A stretch of DNA of 64,000 nucleotides from Clostridium sp. C8-1-8 (GCF_009928445.1 NZ_JAABNO010000007.1:1-64000); one strand, 5' to 3'. Numbered from the stretch's first letter, positions 18,323 through 27,881 are shown. A program made the numbers and translations. The notes: a model not told the origin generated them from the letters alone.

Positions 18323-18601
18323 ATGATGCAAACATTAGATTTCTTAGCAACTGTTTGGAAGTCAAATAGTATAAGAGAAGAATTATTAAATAACCTTCAA
18401 TGTGAGAAAAAAGAATTTATTGATATTGGAATACATCGCTTAAAGTTTGATTTTAGGCACCAGATCATATATATAACCTGTAATGATATTGATTACATTT
18501 TTATGTCTAAAATGATTCCTTTGAAAATGTCATTTGAAACACTGATAAATTTAATTAATAAGGATTTTGATAATAAGAATAATAAATGGGATGTATTGTA
18601 A
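18323..18601 (+). CDS. Hypothetical small protein
   Basis: A 92-residue protein starting at ATG 18323 (RBS GAGGGG). It begins MMQTLDFLATVWKSN and has alternating beta-like segments (HQIIYITCNDIDYIF). No family is recognised. It is the last of the row of small plus-strand genes; a shared terminator follows. Confidence 0.55.
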   Translation: MMQTLDFLATVWKSNSIREELLNNLQCEKKEFIDIGIHRLKFDFRHQIIYITCNDIDYIFMSKMIPLKMSFETLINLINKDFDNKNNKWDVL

Positions 18602-18656
18602 GTAAAAGATAATTTCCAATTTGTAGTTGAATTATTTTACATTATTCATTTATAAC

Positions 18657-18688
18657 GAAAAAAAGAGATCATAGTTGACCTCTTTTTA
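18657..18688. terminator. Bidirectional terminator between convergent small genes
   Basis: AAAAAGAG(A)TCA and TGA(C)CTCTTTTT form a symmetric hairpin flanked by A and T runs, between the genes ending at 18601 (plus) and 18708 (minus). Confidence 0.72.
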
Positions 18689-18707
18689 TAATGTTATAAA
18701 ATCAACA

Positions 18708-18896
18708 CTATTCATTAACAGAGCGTTTAAATAAAGCAATTAATTTATTTGTTTTCATCTTTAACTTAGAGTAGTTATCTTTTCTTATATCTAAAGGAGG
18801 AAGTTTTGACCCTCTATGAGATACATCATTATCTGTATTAATGGCATGATTTATCTTTTCAATAGTAATTATACCAATATTATCTATTTCATCCAT
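18708..18896 (-). CDS. Hypothetical small protein, 62 residues
   Basis: A small minus-strand gene with a strong RBS (GGAGGTGATT, 5 bases before ATG). The N-terminal half is acidic (DEIDNIGIITIEKINHAINTD) and the C-terminus basic. No family is recognised. It may be co-transcribed with the broken zinc-finger gene upstream of it. Confidence 0.5.
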   Translation of the reverse strand: MDEIDNIGIITIEKINHAINTDNDVSHRGSKLPPLDIRKDNYSKLKMKTNKLIALFKRSVNE

Positions 18897-18933
18897 AAGT
18901 AATCACCTCCATGCATTTCTTACGTATAAATTA

Positions 18934-19689
18934 TTAATATTCGTTTTCAGTTCTGCAATTAATGCAGCACTTATATTCAAAACTATGATAATGCTTACTA
19001 CATATACTTGAAAGTATCGATCTGTTTTTATCCCACATATAGGAACATTTTTTGCAGAAAGTAACTGTATCTATACAGGAGATATATCTCTTATGTTCTT
19101 CTATACCCTTTAAGACAGCATAATTTCAAATTTCTTCAGTGTTCTTTTTCCAAATATTAATTCTTAATTCCTTATTTTTACGGATTAATATTCTAAATTC
19201 GATATCTTTATCTGTTCTACAGCCTTTAACGTATAATTTAGTAACTGGATCACTAAAAATATTCTTACACCTATTACAAGTAAAAGATTCTTCTTTTGAG
19301 GATTTGAGTTAAATATTTACAGAGCCACATTTAGGACAGGAAGCCCTTGGTTCACCATACCTTTTTATAAACTGGTCAAGTTCTTCATGTGATACTATAT
19401 TAATAGATGGATTATTTTCAGTTTCTTTGTTAAAGAGGACTGCTATATAATGGTCTATATGTGATTGATATTCCGTAGGATGCCAAGTATGTTGAATAAC
19501 AAATGGCCCTTCAGTAGTACCACATTGTTCACAGTGATCTTTTATCAATTTATCACGCAATCCTTTCCACTCTTTAGTCATCCAAGGCTTTTGACCGTTA
19601 GTAGGGTAAACAAGTTTAGCAGCCTCGTCAGATGTGATTCTGCCATTTATTAATCTATGCTCAATTTCTTCTAATTCTAATATATCCAA
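18934..19689 (-). pseudogene. Zinc-finger protein gene with two in-frame stop codons
   Basis: From ATG 19689 the frame encodes 126 residues with cysteine pairs CEQC and CPKC and stops at TAA (19309-19311). The same frame then runs on with no frameshift, through a TGA at 19126-19128, to TAA at 18934-18936. The continuation is protein-like and carries more cysteine pairs (TCNRC, FCKKC, KCCINC). Full length would be ~250 residues. Two nonsense mutations in an otherwise intact frame are the simplest reading. The first part (RITSDEAAKLVYPTNGQKPWMTKEW) looks like a genuine folded domain and might still function alone. Confidence 0.7.
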
Positions 19690-19928
19690 TAGTGACTTCC
19701 CCCCAATAATTCCTATAAAAATATACTATAAATTATATCATAACATTGATAATAACCCTGTAAGTTTTTGTGTTTAACTTCCAATAAGTAATTTAATTAC
19801 TATGGGATAACGTTCTTATAGGAAGGTTTTAAAAAATATTTATCTGTATATATGTCGGAATAAATACTTTTCTGTTCAATTTAAAAACAATATAATACAT
19901 ACAAGAAGTAAGTATTAAGGAGTATATA

Positions 19929-21398
19929 ATGGCTAGTGAATTAACATTTGGAATACATAACGGTAATCTAATTCATATCTCAGAAGCAAAGAATGGAGAT
20001 GCTTGTAATTGCATATGTCCTCACTGTAAAAGCCAATTAAGTGCTAGGCAGGGGAAGGTAAATAGTTGGTGCTTTGCTCATAAGAATAAAGAAGAATGTG
20101 CTTATGGTCAAGAAACAGCATTGCATCAATTCGCAAAAGAGATACTAGTAAAGCATTTAAAGATAAAAGTACCATCTCCTTTACCAAAGAAATACAAGGA
20201 TACTTACATATCATTTGACAAAGTGGAACTTGAGAAGAGGTTAGGGGATATAATACCTGACGTACTGCTTTATAAGGGGCAGCCACCAAATGAAAAATTA
20301 TTGCTAGTTGAAATTAAAGTAACTCATGCGGTAGATGATATAAAACTGAAAAAACTGAAAGATACAGGATTATCAGCAATAGAGATTGACTTATCAGATT
20401 TTGACTTTGAAAACTTTGATAGGGAATCTATAGAGGATCAAATCATTCATAGTGTTAATAAAAAATGCTGGTTGTACAATAAAATGATTAAAGAAAATGA
20501 ATCAGATGATAATAATGATGACCTGGGAGATGAAGAATTGCTTGATAATGAGGATTTGGATAATATTGAAGAAACTGAAGATGAAAATGAAACCTCAACT
20601 ACTACTATTATTAGAAAACCTGCTTATAAAAAAATGGATACATCAGGATTACTAGAAAAATATATATCCATAAAGAAAGGTAAACTAAACCTAAATAAAT
20701 CTTTTTATAAACACAATGATAAAAATACTATAATATGTTATGTAGGTGATACCAGCAAAATAACACCTGATCCTAGTATCTGTGGATCAGATAAATGTAA
20801 TGATTGTGAGTTTTTTATTAGTGAGTTTGGGCTTTATGAGTTTCTTGATAATACTTGTTATGCTGCTATGAAATGTACTAATCCTAAGATGAATATAGAC
20901 AGCATAATAGAGGCCCTACAGCATAGATTAGAGAAAGAAGAAAGTGATAAAAAGGAAATAGGATTTATTACAAGTAATACTGTAGTATGGTCTATTGATA
21001 AGAAATATAATTATGAAATGATAAAGATAATATATGATTATATTGATAGGTCAGCACCGCCATATTCAAATAATGTTTTGTGTGTTAAAGATGAACATGA
21101 GCGGTTTGAGCCTATACCTAGAATATGCAGTCAACAAAGATGTGGCAAATGGTGTAAGAACTTTTTATCAGTAAATCCAGTAATAATACCTTACTTTTTT
21201 CATGATACATATGTTTATGTATGTAAATGTACGCTTGAAAATAACACAAAACAGAATAGGAATAAATATTTACAGGATAAGTTAAAAGCACTAAGATATG
21301 TTCATTATAGGCAGAAGAAGCAAAGGGAACGGAAAGAACTGCATGAGCAGGGGAGACAATTTAGAGAATATATGAAAAATTATAAAGACAATAAGTAA
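19929..21398 (+). CDS. CoiA-like zinc-finger nuclease
   Basis: A 489-residue protein. The N-terminus has a zinc-finger (CNCICPHCKSQLSAR ... CFAHKN) followed by a PD-(D/E)XK nuclease core: PD with D111 (IIPDVLLY) and E128-x-K130 (LLVEIKVTH), then the VDDIKLKKLKDTG and AIEIDLS segments characteristic of the CoiA family. An Asp/Glu-rich linker (~195-225) separates this from a C-terminal half with further cysteine clusters (CGSDKCNDCEF, CSQQRCGKWC), probably zinc-binding. CoiA acts in competence, but such multi-domain relatives on mobile elements are more likely DNA-processing or defence nucleases. RBS AAGGAG precedes the ATG. Confidence 0.72.
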   Translation: MASELTFGIHNGNLIHISEAKNGDACNCICPHCKSQLSARQGKVNSWCFAHKNKEECAYGQETALHQFAKEILVKHLKIKVPSPLPKKYKDTYISFDKVELEKRLGDIIPDVLLYKGQPPNEKLLLVEIKVTHAVDDIKLKKLKDTGLSAIEIDLSDFDFENFDRESIEDQIIHSVNKKCWLYNKMIKENESDDNNDDLGDEELLDNEDLDNIEETEDENETSTTTIIRKPAYKKMDTSGLLEKYISIKKGKLNLNKSFYKHNDKNTIICYVGDTSKITPDPSICGSDKCNDCEFFISEFGLYEFLDNTCYAAMKCTNPKMNIDSIIEALQHRLEKEESDKKEIGFITSNTVVWSIDKKYNYEMIKIIYDYIDRSAPPYSNNVLCVKDEHERFEPIPRICSQQRCGKWCKNFLSVNPVIIPYFFHDTYVYVCKCTLENNTKQNRNKYLQDKLKALRYVHYRQKKQRERKELHEQGRQFREYMKNYKDNK

Positions 21399-21434
21399 GA
21401 TTTATAGGTCTATTCTATGGAGGTAGATATAATC

Positions 21435-21602
21435 ATGGGTTTAGAATTAAAAAAGTCGGAGACTTTTGGATATTTAGCAAAAAAAAGAGATATTGAAATT
21501 GCTAAGAAAATGTATGTAGGGGGAATGAACAAAGAAGAGATTATCCATTATACTGAATTGACAGAAGAGGAATTTGAAAATAAGGTTGTAAAAAGGCTAT
21601 AA
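21435..21602 (+). CDS. Small Rpn-tail-like protein
   Basis: A 55-residue product from ATG 21435 (GGAGGT upstream; an ATG six codons earlier is possible). DIEIAKKMYVGGMNKEEIIHYTELTEEEFENKV follows the pattern of the C-terminal tail of Rpn-family recombination nucleases. Such stand-alone tails are common in clostridia, and their role is unknown. A decayed relative is at 12324-12497. Confidence 0.5.
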   Translation: MGLELKKSETFGYLAKKRDIEIAKKMYVGGMNKEEIIHYTELTEEEFENKVVKRL

Positions 21603-21965
21603 AAAGAAAAATAAGGCTTGGTGTTCAAGTCAAGTGGATTGAGTCAAAAGTTGATATATAACTAGAACAAAGCCGTAAATGAAAAATCTGTAAGCACCAT
21701 AACTTATAGAAAATGCTTACAGATAGACATAGGTACACGCTCAAATATACCTCTATCATCATATCATATTTATTTCTTAATATACAATACATGTTAAAAT
21801 TCATTTTAATAAAAGTACACTAAAGAAACCGAGATTAAGTTTAATAAAGAAGCAAATAAAAAGATGGGTAAGCCAGGTGATTAAAAAAATTATAAAATCC
21901 ATTTATTTTCTATTATATTAGAAAGTTTTTAAAAACTATTAAGAAGAATAAATGATTATAAAAAG

Positions 21966-21998
21966 AAAAGGATGGCAAAACAGAATGCTATCCTTTTC
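21966..21998 (+). terminator. Terminator-like hairpin
   Basis: AAAAGGAT(G)GCA pairs with TGC(T)ATCCTTTT across a short loop. It lies ~360 bases downstream of the small Rpn-tail-like gene. Confidence 0.6.
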
Positions 21999-22516
21999 CT
22001 TGTTCAGAAAATCTATTATATTTAACACAATACAATAAATATATTAATTCATATACTCTTACATCAAGTTTTTAATTATATAAATTAGCCCTTATAGTTT
22101 TTTATCTTACTGTGCATATAATTACATTAGATTTTATAGAAGAGATTTTGTAATTAGAAGTTCAAGTATTTGGATTTATATTAGGTTATGCTAGATATTT
22201 CTATTCTATCTCAAGGAAAACCGTTTATCTACTAAAAGTATGCAGTGATCTTATATTTATCTTTTCTATTTTCTAATTAAGGAGAGCGTTTCTAAAATCA
22301 ACGGCTTCATTTTAGAAATACAAAACATAAAAATATCATAAAAAATATGACTTGATTTAACTATAGCCATGGTTGTGAGAGATTTTGATATATATATTAC
22401 AGTAAGACACTAGGATAAATGATTCTTAGTGTCTTTAATCGTATAAAGTTTTTTATTATAACAGCATATAATTATGGTAAACGTTATAATAAATCTTTTA
22501 TATTAGGGGGACATAT

Positions 22517-22570
22517 ATGAATATGTATTACCATTATGTTACAATGTATGTATATATTACAATTTTTTAA
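22517..22570 (+). CDS. Possible 17-residue Tyr-rich leader peptide
   Basis: ATG 22517 follows AGGGGG by six bases and encodes MNMYYHYVTMYVYITIF, then TAA. Five of 17 residues are tyrosine. It lies 120 bases before the McrBC-like operon. It could be a leader peptide or chance; only the strong RBS supports it. Confidence 0.25.
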   Translation: MNMYYHYVTMYVYITIF

Positions 22571-22690
22571 ATCAATTTGAAGGGAGGGATAATAATTGAA
22601 AATTTTTATAAAAACATAACAAAACCTATAATATATGATAATGAAAAAATATTTAATTTTAAGTAATAAAAATTATGGGGAGAGGTTAAG

Positions 22691-24061
22691 TTGAATGAAA
22701 TTGATTTTTACGTGAGTTTAATTGATGAAAAAGAAGCAAATAGCATACTAAAACTTTGTAATAAAAGTATTATGTCTGATAAATTGGAATTAAAAAAAAC
22801 TAAAATTAAAACTATTTTTAGAGGGATTGAACAAGTAAAAAAAGGTAAAAAAGTAATGGACAATCCTTTTTGGACTTGTATTTCAAGACATAAATTAGAT
22901 TTACCATTAAATTTAACAGAAAAAGAATTTATCAATTATTTAAATGAAGAGAAAAATAAAATACCAGATTATAAAAAGTTTGCATATTTGAGGCTTAGGT
23001 TTCCAGATAATATACAGGAGTATTTAGAAAGAATAAGTAAAAATATTGAGAATAACAGGTATATGTTCGACTTTGGACTAGACTTTCAAACCGAAAGCGA
23101 GGTTGAGGAATATTTTAATAAAGTAACGTATCTAAATAATAAAGAAGAATTAATTTCGGTAGTTGATAAATTCTATGAGATTGCATTAAAGAATAACTTA
23201 ATTGATGGGAATATAAAGGAATTTGATAATATTAAAAATTGGTCATTATTAGAGTTGTATTCAGAGATTAATAGTTTAAATCCACCTAAAAACCTTGCTG
23301 TAGAATATTCTTTTATTAAGTCCCATTCTGATATTAATAAAGATATCTTGAACATATTTGCAGTTGATGTATTAGTTGGACTATTACTTAAATTTTCAAC
23401 AAATAAATTAGTTGCAGATGAAAGCGAAATAAATAAACATTCAGAGGAAATAAGTGCCATTAAAGAAAATATTAAAAAGGTTGAACAAGAGAAGAAGGAA
23501 ATAGATAAAGAATATAAAAAGGCTATTAAAGATGCTCAAAAAGATATATCAAATAAAGTAACAGAACTAGAAGTTCTAAGAAATAAAATAAACACTCTTG
23601 AAGAAGAATTAAAATCATTAACAGCAGAAAAAGAGAAAGTAAATACCTTAACTAATAAGAATATTGAATTAAAAACTTTATTAAATAACAAAAAAGTAGA
23701 ATGTGAGCAACTTGAGAAACGCCTTATGGCAGCAGAGGTATATTATGAATATGCATTTGGATTAGATGAAACTAATAATAAAAAAGTATTTGGAATAATA
23801 CATTCAAATGATATGGATATTAAGATAACAAAAACAATATTTAGTGAGGTGGAATTTATTTCTTCGGATAAGTGGAGGGATAAGGTTAATAACGTAAATA
23901 AAATATATATACAGAGACAGGGGATTACAACAAAAAAATTAAATGAAATTAAAAAGTATTGTTTAGAATGTGGTATAGCAAATAAGGTTATTTCTGTAGA
24001 TAATGAAAAAACACTTATAGAAACAATATCTATTTTGAAACATAATATAGGGGGAGTATAA
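22691..24061 (+). CDS. Coiled-coil protein, first gene of the McrBC-like operon
   Basis: A 456-residue protein starting at TTG 22691 (RBS GGGGAGAGG; no in-frame ATG near). Residues 1-235 are an unrecognised, mainly helical domain. Residues ~240-350 form a long coiled coil rich in Glu/Lys with heptad Leu/Ile. Residues ~355-456 look like a small alpha/beta domain (KKVFGIIHSND ... VNKIYIQRQGITTKKLNEI ... ANKVISVDN), reminiscent of DUF2325-type nucleotide- or sensor-folds, but this is only a pattern impression. The stop codon abuts the ATG of the AAA+ gene, so the three proteins are surely made together. Separate coiled-coil subunits occur in some type IV restriction variants (CoCoNuTs). Confidence 0.8.
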   Translation: MNEIDFYVSLIDEKEANSILKLCNKSIMSDKLELKKTKIKTIFRGIEQVKKGKKVMDNPFWTCISRHKLDLPLNLTEKEFINYLNEEKNKIPDYKKFAYLRLRFPDNIQEYLERISKNIENNRYMFDFGLDFQTESEVEEYFNKVTYLNNKEELISVVDKFYEIALKNNLIDGNIKEFDNIKNWSLLELYSEINSLNPPKNLAVEYSFIKSHSDINKDILNIFAVDVLVGLLLKFSTNKLVADESEINKHSEEISAIKENIKKVEQEKKEIDKEYKKAIKDAQKDISNKVTELEVLRNKINTLEEELKSLTAEKEKVNTLTNKNIELKTLLNNKKVECEQLEKRLMAAEVYYEYAFGLDETNNKKVFGIIHSNDMDIKITKTIFSEVEFISSDKWRDKVNNVNKIYIQRQGITTKKLNEIKKYCLECGIANKVISVDNEKTLIETISILKHNIGGV

Positions 24062-26056
24062 ATGGATTATTCACAAGAGAATAGGGCTAAATTAATGAAA
24101 TCAAATGATTGTTACATGGTTGGAATATTAGCAGAAAATGAACCATACTATCCACCTTTAGGAGATGAACAAGAGGCAATTACAACTCTTAAAAATAGCA
24201 ATTATTTAATATTTTATATTAGACCATTAAGTATAGATCCGCAACCTATTACAGAACTAATAGATCCAAATCTATCTAATCCTTTATATATTGGAATAGA
24301 TAATGATCAAAACAATGTAGTCAAGCCTATGACATATAAATTTACTCAAGATATTAGAGATAAGAAAAGAATATTATATGAAAAATTAAAAGGAAAACTT
24401 ATATTGTTTAAACCGAAAATAACATTTTCAAAAGAGGATAAACCATATAAGAATTTAGTGATTTTTAATATTGAACCAGATGTGAAAATAGATAAAGATA
24501 TGGAATTTATACCTATTCCTATTGTAGATATGAGGAATTCAGAGTTTCAACAAAAATTATTAGATGGAAGTAGCATTATTTTGGAGGATTTTAACCATGC
24601 AATGTATCCACCTGAATATGTTATATGCAATAATTATCTATATTTTAATTTTCCTGAGTGGACAAAGCACTCCAGTAATCCGAAAGCATGGATTTGTGAA
24701 AAGTATTCAGACAAAATAAATCGTATAAAAATAGATACTAGTAATTGTGAAATACGTGGTGGAGATAATGATAAAATTATTTTTATTGATAAACAACTGC
24801 TGCATCAGATGGAGAATGAAAGTAAGGTTGAAAAAATTACTGATCCTTTAGAAGAATCAGAATATACTAAAAATGCATCAGGGGAAACACTAAGTGAGGA
24901 TACTAATAATAGTTTTTCTAATGGTGAATTTGAATTTATTGAGGCTTTTAAAGAAACTACTATTCGCAATAATTTATGTTATTCAATAGAGGATCTAATT
25001 AATTTGCATATATGTGCTAAAACAAATCCATTAACTATATTAGCAGGTATGTCTGGCACAGGAAAATCTGAATTAGCAAACTCTTATGCTAAGATGTTAA
25101 AAGCATCGGAAAAAGATGGGACATTATTGTTTCTCCCTATAAGTCCTTCATATACTGAACCAGGAGATATATTAGGATTTTTAAATAATACAACAGGATT
25201 GTATGTGCCTTCTGAAACAAGATTAGTTGATTTCCTTATTCACGCTCAAAATAATACTAATTTTATGCATTTAGTAATATTTGATGAAATGAACCTATCA
25301 CAAGTTGAACATTGGTTTGCACCGTTTATTTCCCTTTTAGAGAAAAAACCTGAGGAGAGAAGGTTATACCTTTATAGTCCTGAAGCACATTGTATCAATA
25401 GAAAGGCTTATCCAGACTATATAATAATCAATGATAATGTAAAATTCATTGGAACTGTAAATATTGATGAAACAACTAAAGATTTTTCTGATAGACTTCT
25501 TGATAGGGCAAACATTATTAACTTGAGAAAAGAAAAATTAGCAAAATTACAAGTTGAAATGAGTGAATTAAGTCTTAAAGGTCAGTCCTATGATAAGTTT
25601 GAATGTGATGATGTTACAAAATATCAATCATGGATTGCAAATAATAATTGGATAGAAGCATATTTGCCTGAAGAAATAGAATTCTTAGATGAACTTCATG
25701 ACTTATTAAATAAATATGACGTTCAAAAGGGTGTTTCATTTAGAATTACTAGAAAAATTGGTGAGTATCTTTTAAATATTCCATCAGATACTAATGGAAA
25801 TAAACTTTTATCAAAGGAAGTTGCATTTGATATTCAAATCAAGCAGCGACTTATTACAAAGATAAAAGGAACAGAAAAGCAATATGGCAAATTAATTGGA
25901 GTAATAAAAGAAAGTATTAATAATGAACCCGTAAATAGTGAACTATTCAAATTCTTTAATTCAGATAAAGCATCTAAAATTAGCACATTTACACTTACAA
26001 AAAATGAGATTATAAGAAAAGCAAAAGAACTAGGAGTTTATGGTTATGCAAACTAA
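24062..26056 (+). CDS. McrB-like AAA+ NTPase with unknown N-terminal domain
   Basis: A 664-residue protein. The N-terminal ~270 residues match nothing I know and occupy the place of the DNA-recognition domain of McrB. After an acidic linker, the AAA+ core has Walker A GMSGTGKSE (329-337), Walker B LVIFDEMN (D408, E409) followed by LSQVEHWFAPF, and the sensor region GTVNIDETTKDFSDRLLDRAN. The last replaces the MNxxDR motif that gives McrB its GTP preference, so ATP use is possible. It directly follows the coiled-coil gene and overlaps the nuclease gene by 17 bases. It likely forms a hexameric motor that activates the partner nuclease on foreign nucleic acid. Confidence 0.85.
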   Translation: MDYSQENRAKLMKSNDCYMVGILAENEPYYPPLGDEQEAITTLKNSNYLIFYIRPLSIDPQPITELIDPNLSNPLYIGIDNDQNNVVKPMTYKFTQDIRDKKRILYEKLKGKLILFKPKITFSKEDKPYKNLVIFNIEPDVKIDKDMEFIPIPIVDMRNSEFQQKLLDGSSIILEDFNHAMYPPEYVICNNYLYFNFPEWTKHSSNPKAWICEKYSDKINRIKIDTSNCEIRGGDNDKIIFIDKQLLHQMENESKVEKITDPLEESEYTKNASGETLSEDTNNSFSNGEFEFIEAFKETTIRNNLCYSIEDLINLHICAKTNPLTILAGMSGTGKSELANSYAKMLKASEKDGTLLFLPISPSYTEPGDILGFLNNTTGLYVPSETRLVDFLIHAQNNTNFMHLVIFDEMNLSQVEHWFAPFISLLEKKPEERRLYLYSPEAHCINRKAYPDYIIINDNVKFIGTVNIDETTKDFSDRLLDRANIINLRKEKLAKLQVEMSELSLKGQSYDKFECDDVTKYQSWIANNNWIEAYLPEEIEFLDELHDLLNKYDVQKGVSFRITRKIGEYLLNIPSDTNGNKLLSKEVAFDIQIKQRLITKIKGTEKQYGKLIGVIKESINNEPVNSELFKFFNSDKASKISTFTLTKNEIIRKAKELGVYGYAN

Positions 26057-27881
26057 GGTAACTTTTTTTGTGTATAATAAGGATAATTATGCAGTAGGAA
26101 ATCCTCAAAAACTAGTAATTGATGAATTTACTAAAGAAGATTTAGGGGATAGGGTTGCTACATTTTATGAGTATTATAAAATTGTTGTATCCGTTGAGAG
26201 TACAGACCCTAATGCTATACTTATAATAGATAGTAGTACATCTGAATTACCAATACAGTTGACTGCAAAGGATAGACCCTTTGTTTTATCGGGATCAGGA
26301 GATCATGATATTATGCTAACTCCTGGGTATTATGGAATACAAGTTATTACTTCTGATGGTATATATAATGGATTATACTTAATTAATCCTACTTCAGTAT
26401 CATGGAATGGTCTTATTAACCTTAGAAATTATTTGGAGAAAATAATGATAGGACTTTCTCAAAATCTCTATATACAAAGAATGACTGGACAAAAGAACAT
26501 ATATGGAGACAATGAGTATTCTTTAAATAAGTTATATTCATATATTATCAGTAACATAGAAACAGTGAGTAGTAATATTGAAAATATAATTAAGAAACCA
26601 CTTTCAGATATAGACAAGTTATATAGGGAACAACATTATTCAGTGAGACAGGACATGAAAAGTCAAAAGTGGCTAAGTTCAAAAGGAGTAAATAAAAATA
26701 AAAATCCATATGTACCAGAAGTCGTTTATGAAAAGCATACGGTTTTAAATAGAGATATCTCTGAAAATCAATGGATAAAAAAAATAATAAACAAAACTAT
26801 AGAAATATTATGTGATATGGAAAGTAAGTACATTGTCATTCTAAATGAATTTTCTAAAAAGGTTAATTCTAAGGAAACTGTTCTATTAGAAAAAACATCT
26901 AAATATAACAGTATTATTAATGATGCCATTGTAAGCAATGAACACAAATATAGCGTTGCTAAAGAACTACAGGTTATGGAAACTGATTTAAATAAACTAA
27001 AATCAAATAGGATATTTATTTCAGATATAGTATTAAATTTAGAGAAACTAAAATCAATACTGATACATTATGCAAATGAAACATGGTTTGGAGAGATATT
27101 CGATAACTTAGCATTGACCAAAGTTAGTCAAAAGATGTTAAAGGACAATAGGTACTTTGTACTTTATGATTTTTATAATAATATAATATCACTTGAAAAT
27201 AACGAAAATATAGATAGGAAGCCATACTTCCCAAGTAAAAAGACTTCTAAACTTTTTGAATACTATGCACTTGTAATGGTAATAGGAATATTGGAGGATT
27301 GTGGTTTTGAATGGGAAAGTGGTTGGCTAAGAGATATGAAAAATGAGGAAATGTTTAATGGTGAAATTCCAACTAATGAACCCATTATTTTTAGCAAAGA
27401 CAACATTTTATGCGAGTTGTTTTATGAGAAGGAAGTAAAACAAAACATAGACGTTGCATCCAATAACATAAGTGATTTTGTAAGAATGAGTGCAAGGCAT
27501 TATAAGCCAGATATTTTAATTAGCCTATTTGATAAGGAAAGTCATGTACTTATAAAGTCGGCAGTAGTTGAAGTAAAATGTGCAATGAGTAAAAACCTGC
27601 ATAGCAGCAATGGGCCAACAAGAGCGATAGAACAGGCTAAAGATTATTATAGTTTTTGTTATTATGATAAAAATAAGCGTGGAAAAAATAAAACTAAAAG
27701 AGGCGTTATAGAAGAAATAATAATCATTTATCCTAAGCAAGAAAAGAAGATAACTTATGACTATGATGATATCAATTTATCTTTTATTCAGGTAGAAGCA
27801 TTGGAAGATGAAGATATAAACAAACACTACGGCTATAATGAATTAAAGAGAGAACTTAAAGAGTGCTTAGATTTAATTTAA
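26040..27881 (+). CDS. McrC-like nuclease subunit (DUF2357 + PD-(D/E)XK)
   Basis: A 613-residue protein starting at ATG 26040 or 26046, overlapping the AAA+ gene. The N-terminal ~130 residues are beta-rich, followed by the DUF2357 region with long helices (~130-400). The C-terminal nuclease domain has D491 (HYKPDILI), E511-x-K513 (VVEVKC) and a later RAIEQAKDYY helix, a complete PD-(D/E)XK active site. This is the layout of McrC-like partners of AAA+ McrB-like motors (DUF2357/DUF524 'viral defence' proteins). Together with the two upstream genes it forms a predicted type IV-like restriction system. A hairpin follows about 125 bases later. Confidence 0.85.
   Translation: MVMQTKVTFFVYNKDNYAVGNPQKLVIDEFTKEDLGDRVATFYEYYKIVVSVESTDPNAILIIDSSTSELPIQLTAKDRPFVLSGSGDHDIMLTPGYYGIQVITSDGIYNGLYLINPTSVSWNGLINLRNYLEKIMIGLSQNLYIQRMTGQKNIYGDNEYSLNKLYSYIISNIETVSSNIENIIKKPLSDIDKLYREQHYSVRQDMKSQKWLSSKGVNKNKNPYVPEVVYEKHTVLNRDISENQWIKKIINKTIEILCDMESKYIVILNEFSKKVNSKETVLLEKTSKYNSIINDAIVSNEHKYSVAKELQVMETDLNKLKSNRIFISDIVLNLEKLKSILIHYANETWFGEIFDNLALTKVSQKMLKDNRYFVLYDFYNNIISLENNENIDRKPYFPSKKTSKLFEYYALVMVIGILEDCGFEWESGWLRDMKNEEMFNGEIPTNEPIIFSKDNILCELFYEKEVKQNIDVASNNISDFVRMSARHYKPDILISLFDKESHVLIKSAVVEVKCAMSKNLHSSNGPTRAIEQAKDYYSFCYYDKNKRGKNKTKRGVIEEIIIIYPKQEKKITYDYDDINLSFIQVEALEDEDINKHYGYNELKRELKECLDLI

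Larger units (their letters stand above)
21603..22690. other. ~1.1-kb non-coding region with four hairpins before the McrBC-like operon
   Basis: No protein gene longer than a few dozen codons is credible here. Four strong inverted repeats are seen: ATCTGTAAGCA/TGCTTACAGAT (21686-21724, perfect 11 bp), a terminator-like hairpin at 21966-21998, TTTCTAAAAT/ATTTTAGAAA (22289-22318, perfect 10 bp, preceded by AAGGAGAG) and AAGACACTA/TAGTGTCTT (22404-22435, perfect 9 bp). The region could encode a small RNA or regulatory leader, or be remnants of lost genes. Two RBS-like purine runs, at 22505 and 22581, precede tiny frames. Confidence 0.45.
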
